Assembly (NCBI GenBank): GCA_037693485.1
Contig: CM075344.1
Span: 19,986,501 to 20,050,500 of the forward strand
Direction: 5' to 3'
Length of the DNA: 64,000 nt
Origin: Kitagawia praeruptora
Taxonomy: Eukaryota > Streptophyta > Magnoliopsida > Apiales > Apiaceae
A model generated the notes under the pieces. It did no database searches and had not been told where the DNA came from. It saw only the letters and a program-made list of their open reading frames with translations. This document shows positions 53,292-64,000 of the stretch, one piece after another. The position numbers were made by a program, and so were the translations under genes. Every line of letters starts with the position of its first letter. The stretch's first letter is position 1.

Positions 53292-56200
53292 TACCTTTGT
53301 GTTTGCAGGGCAAAGAAAGTGAAAAGAAGGTCATGTGGATTTTGGACAGTGGATGCTCAAATCATATGACTAGTGATATGGCCCTGCTATCACAGTATGA
53401 GGAAAAGGCTGGCCCAATGGTTGCTATTGGAGATGACAGCATGGGTAACACATTGGGATATGGCAAGCTGAAAGTTGGAAATGTCATCATTGAAGATGTA
53501 GCACTAGTCAAGGGGCTCAAGCATAATCTGTTAAGTGTGGTCAGTTTACTGATAGAGGATTCAAAGTGAATTTTGACAAAGATGAATGTTTGATCACCCA
53601 CAAGAAGACTGGTGATTTTGCTCTATCTGGAGTAAGGAAGGGAAGCCTGTTTGTAGCCAATATGGACTCTGCAAACAAGGACAAAATTTGTTGCTTTTAC
53701 TCAAAAGCATCAAATGAAGATTGTTGGCTGTGGCACAAGAAACTATCACACCTGACCTTCAAGGCCATTAATTCTCTAGTCAAAAGAGAGTTAGTGAGAG
53801 GCATGCCCATACTTGAATTCTGCCAAGAAGGAGTGTGTGAGGCTTGTCAAAAAGGAAAAATGAAAAGATCAAGCCACAAGTCAAAGACAGTGACATCAGT
53901 AACCAAGCCATTACAACTCATCCATATGGATTTGTTTGGGCCTGTCAACATAATGTCACTTGGAAGAAAGAAGTATGCCCTGGTAATGGTTGATGATTTT
54001 TCAAGGTATACATGGGTGGAATTTCTAGCATCAAAAGATGAGGCTCCACAAGTAATTATTGAGCATATAAAGAAAGTTGACAAGGAAGCAAAGGCAAACG
54101 ATGCAAGTATGATTGCACTGAGGAGTGATAATGGAACAGAGTTCAGAAATGCCACACTTGAAGCATTCTACAAAGAGAATGGCATTTCTCAGCAATTCTC
54201 AGCTCCAAGAACTCCACAACAAAATGGAGTTGTTGAGAGAAAGAATAGAACTCTAATTGAGGCTGCTAGAACAATGTTACTTGATGCAAAAATGCCTACA
54301 TGTTTTTGGGCTGAGGCTGTGAGCACTGCATGCTACATTCAGAACAGGACCCTTATCAACAAAAACACTGGAAAGACACCTTACAATTTGATGACTGGAA
54401 AGAAGCCTACTCTAAAGTATGTTCATACTTTTGGAAGCAAATGCTTTGTACTAAAGGATAATTCTGAATATGTTGGAAAGTTTGATGCAAAAGTATTTGA
54501 AGGAATTTTTCTTGGCTATTCTATGGAAAGAATTGCATACAAGGTTTATGTCATCAGTCAAAAGAAAGTTATGGAAAGCACAGATGTAACATTTGATGAC
54601 AGCAAACTACCTGGACTAGAAGAAGCCAATGATGAAGACAAAGATCCATTGAAGTTTGATAATCTAGATGATTCTGATGAAGAGATTGAAACTGGAGTTG
54701 GAACTCAAGTTCAACAAACTCAAGTGATTAATGATACAAGAGAAGAATTTGTGCCAATCGATAGTGGAGAAACAAGCATCCAAGACACACCTGTGAGTAA
54801 TGACAACTTCACAGGGGGAGGAAATGAGGATGACCATGATGTGGATGATGAAGCAACATCAAGAATGAGAAGTCAGGCTGAACACTCGAGGAAATGGGAT
54901 AGATCACACACTGCAGAGCAAATCATTGGAGATCCTAATGCAGGAGTAAGGACTAGAAGAGCAACTCAAAATGAGTGCCTCTATGGATGTTTTCTATCGC
55001 AAGTTGAGCCTAAGAAACTTGATGATGCACTGTTGGATCCAGATTGGATTATTGCCATGCAAGAGGAGCTGAATCAATTTGAAAGGAACAAAGTATGGGA
55101 ACTTGTGCCTGCACCAAAGAATAGAACCATTGTTGGAACAAAATGGGTCCTGAAGAATAAAATGGATGAAGATGGTGTAATAATAAGAAACAAAGCAAGG
55201 CTGGTTGCAAAAGGATACTCTCAACAGGAAGGCATTAATTATGATGAGACATTTGCCCCTGTTGCTAGATTGGAAGCCATTAGAATATTCTTGGCATTTG
55301 CTGCTCATTCAAACTTTAAAGTTTATCAAATGGATGTCAAGAGTGCATTTCTAAATGGAGAGTTGGAAGAAGAGGTTTATGTGCAACAACCACCTGGCTT
55401 TGAGGATCCACATTTCCCAGAATTTGTCTACAGATTGCTTAAGGCATTGTATGGACTTAAGCAAGCTCCAAGAGCATGGTATGATACTTTATCACAATTT
55501 CTTCTTGAAAATCAATTCACTAGAGGCACATTGGACAAGACACTATTTTACAAGATGCATGGTGATGATATTATCCTAGTTCAAATCTATGTGGATGATA
55601 TCATTTTTGGTTCTACAAATGAGAAACTGTGTGAGAAATTCTCTAAACTCATGCAGAGCAGATATGAGATGAGTATGATGGGAGAGTTGACATTCTTTCT
55701 AGGGTTGCAAGTCAGTCAAAGGAAGGATGGTATCTTTATCAGTCAAACCAAGTACATCAAGGATTTATTGAAGAAGTTTGACTTGGAAGATTGTTCACCT
55801 GCCAAGACACCCATGGCCACTGCCACTAAACTGGATGAAGATGCTAAAGGCAAGAAAGTAGATATCTCAGTCTACAGAGGCATGGTTGGTTCTCTACTCT
55901 ACCTCACTGCAAGTAGGCCAGACATCATGTTTGCTACATGCTTGTGTGCAAGGTTTCAATCAAATCCAAAGGAATCACATTTGATTGCAATAAAAAGGAT
56001 CTTTAGATATCTGAAGGGCACTCCAAACTTGGGATTATGGTATCCTAAGGACACAGGGTTCAATCTGGTTGGTTATTCTGATGCTGATTATGCTAGATGC
56101 AGAGTAGATAGGAAAAGCACCTCAGGAAGCTGCCAGTTTCTTGGACAAAGGTTAGTTTCTTGGTATAGCAAGAAGCAACAATCTGTGTCAACTTCTACAG

Positions 56201-56541
56201 CTGAGGCTGAATACATAGCTGCTGGAAGTTGCTGTGCTCAAGTGCTTTGGATTAGAAATCAACTTAGAGATTATGGACTTGTGTTGGAAAGAATTCCAAT
56301 CATGTGTGACAACACAAGTGCAATCTCTATAGTTGCCAATCCTGTCAATCATTCTAGAACAAAGCACATTGACATCAGATATCATTTCATAAGAGAACAT
56401 GCAACTAATGGAACCATTGAGTTGCATTATGTCTCTACAGATAAACAACTAGCTGATATATTCACTAAGCCATTAGATGAAGCCACCTTCACAAGGTTGG
56501 TAAGTGAGATTGGAATGCTGAATTCTTCAGATTCTGGCTAA
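53270..56541 (+). pseudogene. pol: Pol of copia B, one-base frameshift after the protease
   Basis: Same layout as pol of A. A single T is missing at about 53538 (AAGTGTGG against AAGTGTTGG in A), which ends the first frame at 53569. The second frame (53566-56541) holds the integrase, reverse transcriptase with YVDD, and RNase H, all with catalytic residues. One difference from A lies at the RNase H aspartate motif, where YSDADYAG is YSDADYAR. Confidence 0.9.
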
Positions 56542-57385
56542 GTGAATACACCATCTAGATTGTTACAGCAGTAAACACTTACTTTATCTAAATTCGCAAT
56601 ATTTTTGGAGTAAGTGTTGGCTGAAATATGATTTATAAATATTTCAAATCTGTTGCATATGTTGAAAATCATATTTCTATTAACTTAAGATTTCTATGAA
56701 ATTTTGAGAAAATCACTATTTAATTTTCTAGGATATTTTTCAATGAATATGTCTGGTAAATTTTAAAAGATAGTGAAAATCAAATTTTTATGAGTGATGG
56801 GTATAGTTCGATAAGTCAGACTTCTCGAATGATTCACTATTCGACATCTCTAATAAGTCTCATTAGAGTACTCTTGAGTTCTCGAATAGAGTCTTTCTGA
56901 GATATCGAATAGAGGTATTCTTGACTTCTCGAATATAGTAACTGAGTTCTCGAATGATTGAGTTCTCGAACACTATATTTGAGTTCTCGAATCATTTGAA
57001 AAAGCTGAATTCTCGCTGAATTTTAACCGATTTTGGATTTTTGTCTAAAAGTTTAATTCACTCATAAAAACATATTTTATTTAATTTAGAATTATTTCGA
57101 AGTTAGATAACTGCCAGCTGTGAGTTTCTATCTGCTTGAGTTATCGATTAAGCCATTCTTGACTTCTCAAATAGTTGTTTTCTACTTCTCGAATGCCTGA
57201 CTTGTCGATACAAAACTTTCTGCTAATCGACAATTCAAGTACTTCATACTTATACAATTTCACATCTATTCGATTCATTTCATTCGATTTCTCAAGCATC
57301 TACACTCTCTAAACCCCTGAAACCCTAGCTACGAAAAGCCAAATTTCTTCTTCAACCTTCAATTTCTCTCCTCTCTTCTACACAA
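56542..57385 (+). promoter_or_regulatory. Spacer with TTCTCGAA array in copia B
   Basis: Matches 17157-17999 of A. Seven TTCTCGAA sites remain (first at 56822, last at 57186); the site corresponding to 17780 of A has become TTCTCAAA. The pyrimidine-rich leader before ATG 57386 is conserved. Confidence 0.55.
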
Positions 57386-60300
57386 ATGGCAACAGTAAAG
57401 TTCAACACCAACTTCATCGCTCTCACTAGTGATGTTGAAGCACCCAATGCCAATTTCAAGTGCTTTGTGAAATGGATGGCGGAGTCATATATCAAGGATG
57501 CACTCTCTGCCAACCCAACTCTGTATCTAGATATCCTGGAACAGTTTTGGGGCACTGCTATTGTGGAGGTTGTAGCCCTGGAAAACGCAATCACTTCATA
57601 CATCATCTACTGCAAGATTCACGATAAGGAAATCACTATCACTACTGCAGACATGAACCAAGCACTGGGCCTACAACAAGAGTCATTTGACAGAATGGCC
57701 ACTAATGCAGAGTTAGAGGAATTCCTTGAGTTCATCAACTACTCAGATGGGATCAATCTTGGAAAGCTAAACAGAAAGAATCTGAGAAAGGAGTGGAGCT
57801 ATGTGTTTGCAACTCTTCTCCAAGTCTTCACTGCCAGGAAATCAAGCTTTGATCAAATCAGTGCACCTGTACAGCAAATTGGATATGCTTTGGCCTATGG
57901 AAAGAAGATTGATGTTGGCCAAATCATCCTCCAAGAATTATATGGGAGACTTGGTAAGAACACAACCAAGAGAGGTACTGATATTTTCTTCCCTCGCTTT
58001 ATTCAATCTGTACTTAATTATAAAAATGCTTCATTGATTGAATTGCCTGGGATTGATAAAAATAAAATAGGCTATCCTAAGTCCATGACCAAACTCATTT
58101 TTGGTAACTTGGAGACTAGGAATGATGTGGATGTAAGACTGAACATAACTCCCCATATGGAGAGTTTGTTTAGGACTTATCCCCACAACATGCCAACATT
58201 TGATGCAAAGTCTAAGTTAGCACAGCCCAAGCAAGTAGAACAAAATGCTAACCCAGGGCCTGCTAACCAACCCTCTCAACCAAACACTCTACCACATACT
58301 GAGCCAACTGCATCATCCTCTCAAAAGGGTGATGTTAGTAAAAAGAAGAGAAAGGAAGTAATGTCTGCACCATTAAATATCTTATCTGAAGCAGCATTAG
58401 CTGTTGAATTAGGTCTAGAAGGTGAGGAACCTGAGTCACCCTTATACAGGACAAAGAAGAAGAAAACTAAGACCACCTCTTCAGTCACACAAATGGCTGA
58501 AGTTGTAAAATCAGGGGCACATAGCTCACTAGGTGTTTCCTCTCAACAGGGTGCACCTATAGAATCAAGCATCCTCCCCAATGCACCTTCTTGTATAGAA
58601 TCAGCACATGGGAGTGATAAGGCTGGCACAACACTGAGTGGAGAGCACATCACATTTGAAACTCCCTCTATCTCTCAGGGGGAGTTGCCAAAATCTACTC
58701 TTAAACACACTTCTCTTCCAGAATCTAACTCTGAAATTTCTTTGGAACCTGCAACTCAGGCAACTGAGATGCAAGGTATTGATCATCAAGAATTCTCTTC
58801 TCTTGATGAGCCAATAATTTCAAGTGACTTAGTGCATGACACTTTGTTCACCACTCAGAACCCACACTTAGATGGTGAGGGAATGCATGCTGAGGCATCT
58901 CCTGATGACACCATCACAAACACAGAGGTTCCACTAGTTTTTACTAGAGACTCTGTGCCTGTGTCAACTGCTGGTGTAATTCATCCCACTTCTATGGTGA
59001 CACCAGTAGTAGAGTCAATCCATCCGGTTACAGAAGTTGCATCTGTAACTGAGGAGTCTAGCTTGCCTAGCTCTAGCTCTGACTTTATGTCACAATGGCT
59101 GAAGCCTGTGCAACATGACAGTGCTTCAGGATCAGGGTCTGCTCCACAACAATTGACGGTTGAAGCACTTCAAAGCTTAATTGTGGATCAGATTCCTGAG
59201 TTCACAAAGATTGCTCAGAACCTTCTCACTGCAGACATGCCTAATCCAGACTATGAGGCTATTCTGTTAAGCCATAGGGATGATGTGGAGGTGTAGAAGA
59301 CAAAGATCATTGATGATGCTGAGAGAGATGGCAACATAGATGCCTGGTTGCAAGGAAAATATGATATTACTCTCGATGAAGCACTTCAGTATCTCAGGGA
59401 GGAATACCTCACTTCACTGGGTTCCAATGCCAAATCTCTGACCCCTGGTGAAGTGTATGAGGCTATGAATGATACACACAAGGGATTCCTCAAGGCTGCT
59501 CACTATCTTGGAAAAGGTGTTAAGACTGAGGTCAATAGAGTGTGTGATAAGACCACCACCACAGTAGAAGCAATCAAGAGGACCTTTGATGCCAAATTCC
59601 CTCAGCTAGACAGTGTGTTCAAGGACATCAAACACTGCAACACTACCTGCACCAAAATGGACAATGGGCTAGCTCTGCTAAAGGACACTGTCACAGGTCT
59701 GGGGCATCAATTTCAAATTCTATCTGATCAGACCACAGATGCTAATGCCATGCTGAGGACCATGTTCAAAAATTTATATGGAGACAGACTGCTCACTGAG
59801 GTCCCAGTACATGACATGACTAGATTTGAAGTACAGAGACTCAAAGAACAATCCCTGTCTGGCTTCAAGTCTACTGAGTTATTCAAAAAAGAGAATGCAC
59901 TTGAGAAGGAGGTGGCTACTCTCACCAAGTCCAATGCTCATCTTACAGACAAGGTTGCACTGCTAAATGACCAGTTGGACACTCAAGCATCCACCACAGC
60001 TGATGTCCTTCTGCATCAACAATCCATGTTAGCTGCTATGATGAAGCATATGGGTCTCCCTCTCCCTGATGAATCTTCAATCCCAAAGGACATTTCTACA
60101 GCCTCAGTGCCTGACAACAAGCCTAAGGGGGAGAAGAAGACAAGGAACTCAAATCCAAAGGGGGAGAAAGGGAACTCAAATACAAAGGGGGAGAAAGGCA
60201 TAATAATAAAAGAGGGTGGTCAATAAAGAGCTTCTTCAAAATCTCTACCAAATGTGCCTGGCAAAGGAAAATCCAAAGTGGATGAGCCTCCATCTACCTT

Positions 60301-62158
60301 GCCAGTTGTCACTCTACCAACTGTGCACATCACTACTCCTGGAGGACAAAAGCAATCCATAACTACCACAGTGGTTGTAGGGAGTATGCCATCTAACAAA
60401 CCTCCAACCTCTATATCTGAGAGTGCCAAGCCTGTAGAAGTTAAAGTTGTTACTGAGGCCAAGCTACAAGAAGTTGCCAACTCAGATGTTTATCATGATA
60501 AAGCCTTCTTGGAGTTTCTGAAAGCCATAAGGGAACAGGTTGGTGACACTCAGTTTTATCTGAGGGAGGTGAAGAAGCAGATTGATTGCATCACTGTCAT
60601 TCCTAAGAAAGTCAATAATCTATGGATTAAGGAGATAGTGATGATATCCAAATTAAAGATATGGCATCTAACATACCAGACTCTACAAGACCTAAAACAC
60701 TCAGAGATAGATGTCATACTTGAGCTCATTGAGAAGAGGAATGAGAACAGCAAAAGTCTGTTTGATGATTTGAGGAATGGCCAACCTTCAAGGTTACCAG
60801 AAGTGATCAAGAAGCCATGGACAATCATTTATCAGTCTGGCACCAGAATTGAAGATATCAAGCAATTGGTCATTCCCCATGATCTCACCACTAGGAATCA
60901 CAGACTGATCATTGCTATCATTGATCAATTACAGAAGAAGGTTGGAGCCAGAAATACTGAAGAAACTGAGGCACTACACATCCTCAGAACTTATATTGCA
61001 ACTGGTGAAATTCCAGAGATGGCTCAACCCAGGAGAAATAAGGATGATGATTTTGAAGACAAAGGTGATGGGAGGAGAAGACATCACAGGAGAGATAAGG
61101 GTGATGAAGACAAGAAGAAGAAGGGGGACAAAGATAAGAAGAATGATGATGACCAAGGTAAAATCTATGAGAGGAAGAGTGGAAAACAGCAAGCCTTAGG
61201 CACTGCTAGCAGTAACCTCACCACAACACAAGACTCTAAGTCTAGGGTGAATACTGTTAGTAGTGACCTAGCAAAATCTACATCTATGGCTTCTGCAACT
61301 GTTTTACCACCTCAAGAGGAGAAGAAGATTCAAGTCAAGAAACCATGTGTATGTTTCAGAAAGCAAACTGCTAATGGAATACTACTATGGTCTACCAACA
61401 AAGGTCAAAGATTTCTGTCAAGCAATCATGTCAAGAGGATGAAATTTAAACATGCTGCAAGAAGAGTGAAGCTATCCAAATCAAGAGCCCTAACAATCAT
61501 TCCAGGATTAAAACTCCAGCCACTTGATGAAGACTTTGATGAAGAGCAACTGCAATTTCTAAGAGCTCAAAAGATATGCTATGCTGCAATTGTGGATGAC
61601 CACCTTGAAATCAAGTACACTGATGGGAGAGAAATGAAATTCAAACAAGGGGGTTGTCAACATTGGGGTAAATTGTATGAGATAGAAAGAATCATTGCAT
61701 TGCTGGACTCTAAAGACAAGGTGGAGAAAGTATGGAAGCTGGAATTGATTGACTTTGTGAAAATGAAGAGAGATTATGCTGAAAAGATAAGAAAGGGCTG
61801 CTATGAGAAGTGGTTAGAAAGGGAGAAAGAAATTGACAGACTGGAGATTGAAGCAGAAAAGCTAAGGGCAAAGGGATTGTGTAGAGTTCAGTTTGATCCC
61901 TATGTGGTGAAGTATAGGAGAAGAAATGGAGACAATGTCAATATAAGAATGGACCTACTCAGTCACTATCCTGCCAACATTCTGAAGCCAGTGCTTGAAG
62001 ATTTCAAAAACTCTATTATGATTGAAGAATTGGATGCTATGACAGAAATCATAAGAGCAATAGATGAGATTGCAAGAAAGGAGAAAGAAAGGAAACAAAA
62101 AGAATATGATGATCTACAAGCCAAAGCAATGGAGATGCAATCAAATGAAAATGGCTAG
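57386..62158 (+). pseudogene. Extra ORF of copia B, two premature stops
   Basis: The same frame runs from ATG 57386 to TAG 62156-62158, interrupted by TAG at 59294-59296 (CAG in A) and TAA at 60224-60226 (CAA in A). Both are C-to-T changes. No frameshift is seen across almost 4.8 kb. Domains as in A. The lysine-rich GEKG repeat (60124-60205) has one more unit than in A. Between about 59400 and 59920 B differs from A more than elsewhere, including protein changes. Confidence 0.88.
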
Positions 62159-62312
62159 TACCTCATCATACTGTAAGAGTATTTATCTTGTAATTCCATT
62201 TATGTGTTCAATATACATACCTGTACTTTTAAAGTTTTATCTTTATGTATGTTAGGCTTGTTATCAGACATGAAATTGTGACTAAGGGTCTCACTCACAA
62301 TTTGGGGGAGAT
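62159..62312 (+). other. 3' untranslated part and polypurine tract of copia B
   Basis: Ends TTTGGGGGAGAT at 62301-62312, next to the 3' LTR, as in A. Confidence 0.85.
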
Positions 62313-63605
62313 TGTTAGTTACAGAGGCATGCCTGTACACATCTAATAACAAGCCTAATTGTTTGTAATGCTTTGCATTACTTACATGACCTCTTAACTG
62401 AGGGAACCTCTAGTTGTAGAGTTTCTATTTGTATTGTACTTGTAGTAGGCATCAAATCCTAGTTGTGTAATTGTACAAATAGAGTCTAGAATAATGCTTG
62501 AAAGAAGTTCCAAGGTTCATGCCTCAAGCAAGGAGTTAAAGACTGTCAAATAATCATAGTTGGGATTTGAAGAAATGAAGAATTTGCCTAAGTACCAATT
62601 TGAGAAGTATATTTGTCTATTCGAGAAGTCCAGCATTCGAGAAGTCAGAGATTCGATATCTCAAGACACTATTCGATATCTCTGAATACACTGTTCGATA
62701 TATCATTCGATATCTCAGGGATTCGATATGTCTACTACTCTATTCGAGAACTCAAGAAGTCAACAAGTCAAGATGGTATTCGAGTTCTCAAAGAGTCAAC
62801 AAGTCAAAGCTCCATTCGATATCTCAAGGACTCAGAAAGCTATTCGATATCTCGAGGATTCGATAAGTCAAATGCTCTATTCGACAACTCAAGGAATCCT
62901 GATGGAAAAGAGCTATTCGAGAAGTGGTTCGATATGTCAATATAACAGTATTCGAGAACTCAGAGTTATCGATCAAGTCAATTCTAGTTCTCGAATCACT
63001 TACTTAGTCACTTCTCGAATACATTCTTGGAGACAAAATACTGAAGAAATTGTACAAGTCAGAAACCTGCAACAAGCCAATGCACTTTATGGACCACAAT
63101 CTGTAACGTGCTCTGGAAAGCCTACAAGGAAGCTTGGAGAGATATAGAAGAGACAAGGAGCTAAAGAAGTGGATCTAAACAGGCTTTGCAAAGTCAAATC
63201 TGTAACCGTTTGGACACTTACTCAAAAAGGATAGACAGACTAGAAAGTAATTTGTTTAGCTACCTTATTTGTAGTAAGTAGGCTGTATCCATGTTCTATA
63301 AGGACACAGCCTCACTTCATAACTTAAAAACTTTTTGTTAGTCAAGTTTTTCATACACTGTAAGCTATATCTCTCTGAGAAAAACGAAGCTGAGAATACA
63401 ACCATTTGTATTCACAGATTGTAGCAACCTTTATCTAATAATACATTAGATTAAAGTGATATTGTGTCTTGTGTTGTTTCTTTATCCGCACCTTCACTTC
63501 TACACACACAGGCACTTATCTGCTACATAGACTCAATCCAAGAAAAGTTCAAGAATCCATTCACCCCCCCCCTCTGTATTCTTTTACCGTATTCAACACT
63601 CAACA
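62313..63605 (+). repeat. 3' LTR of copia B
   Basis: 1,293 bp. One TTCnnGAA dyad is lost relative to the 5' LTR (TTTGAGAA near 62599). Confidence 0.95.
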
Positions 63606-63610
63606 CACTT

Positions 63611-64000
63611 CTACTGCTTTGGTTGGTGAAGCCTCAGTGAAAATGAAAGCTAAGGTTGTTCAACCTTACAGCTCTGAAAAGGAGGTGATTGTAGCTCGGG
63701 AAAGGAGCTGGGATGACACAGATAGCGAAGACGAAGAATATGGAAATTTCGCGCTTGTGGCAAATGCTGAGACATCTGACTATTACAGAACACCGGTAAT
63801 TCTTACTGACGCTGAGTTGATTAATAGCTTATATAGTTCCATTGGTTGTGCACAGAAAACAATTGAAAGAATAACTCTATTAAACACTAAACTTGAAAAT
63901 GAAGTGTTAGAGTTAAAAAAGGTGCCTGATAATCAAGATCAACAAATAAAAGAAATAGCTCATCTTAACTACAAAGAAAAGGGTCTAGGAGAATACATGG
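63611..64000 (+). pseudogene. gag: Gag of copia D, continuation after copia B (runs off the window)
   Basis: Once one CACTT copy is discounted the frame continues from 49446. It encodes an acidic motif ERSWDDTDSEDEEYGNFALV, parallel to the CWDDSESDEEEQEFCNYALM region of the A/B gag near residue 400, then a coiled-coil-like segment. Compared with A/B about 260 residues between the two parts, including the first CCHC knuckle, are missing, so D had lost that part before B arrived. Confidence 0.75.

Larger units (their letters stand above)
49447..63605 (+). mobile_element. Copia element B (14.2 kb), second copy of the A family
   Basis: LTRs 49447-50738 and 62313-63605, with a perfect target duplication CACTT at 49442-49446 and 63606-63610 inside the gag of copia D. 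Same gene order and very high similarity to A throughout. Its LTRs differ at about 13 positions by eye, so it is older than A. Gag is intact; pol has one frameshift and the extra ORF two stops. Confidence 0.95.
47035..64000 (+). mobile_element. Copia element D, 5' part, interrupted by copia B and running off the window
   Basis: 5' LTR 47035-48963 (start uncertain, 47032 or 47035), primer-binding site, gag start at 49062, then copia B at 49447-63605, then gag resuming at 63611 and open to the window end. The gag is related to that of A and B but clearly another family. The target duplication of D cannot be checked because its 3' end lies outside. Confidence 0.85.

Overview
This is plant nuclear DNA, from a eudicot and probably an asterid. 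The evidence is the complement of mobile elements: Ty1/copia elements primed by initiator-Met tRNA, an Athila-like Ty3/gypsy element, CACTA and Mutator-like DNA transposons with FAR1-type transposase and plant mobile domain (PMD) genes, a Helitron and an L1-type LINE. The lineage guess rests on the general look of the copia proteins and is weak. Almost nothing here is ordinary host gene: possible host exons lie at 3-248 (+) and near 39392-39425 (-). I saw no tRNA, rRNA or CRISPR array. Left part (1-9.6 kb): about 2 kb of quiet intergenic DNA, a 1.25 kb block (R1, with a Helitron 3' end) that recurs at 39.6-40.9 kb, then a decayed Mutator-like element. This carries a PMD gene followed by an Ulp1/C48 protease remnant (+ strand), facing a FAR1/MULE transposase pseudogene (- strand). 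Palindromic TACGCT...AGCGTA repeats bracket the PMD-Ulp1 cassette. Central tower (9,594-38,085): the transposase reading frame is cut by a solo LTR (TSD GAAAC). The solo LTR is cut by CACTA-1 (9,729-36,294, TSD AAA). CACTA-1 holds two further insertions: copia element A (10,065-24,196, TSD GGTGC) and CACTA-2 (25,916-35,590, TSD TTA). CACTA-2 in turn holds a non-autonomous Athila-like element C (27,116-32,848, TSD GTAGT). Removing the layers in order restores the transposase frame at 38,086-38,090 / 9,589-9,593. Right part: transposase N-terminus, R2, Helitron, a pair of opposed MITEs around an AT microsatellite, then a second tower. There a LINE is truncated by copia element D (starts about 47,035 and leaves the window), and the gag of D is cut by copia element B (49,447-63,605, TSD CACTT). 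A and B are two copies of one large (14.1 kb) copia family with LTRs of about 1.3 kb, a long gag with two well-separated CCHC knuckles, pol in the -1 frame, and a very large extra ORF (about 1,580 residues) downstream of pol. The LTRs are packed with TTCnnGAA dyads. The same motif, mostly on the other strand, forms a second array just upstream of the extra ORF. A has a broken gag but intact pol and extra ORF. B has an intact gag but a frameshifted pol and two stops in the extra ORF. This family, with its unexplained third gene and its motif arrays, is the best candidate for something not fully described.
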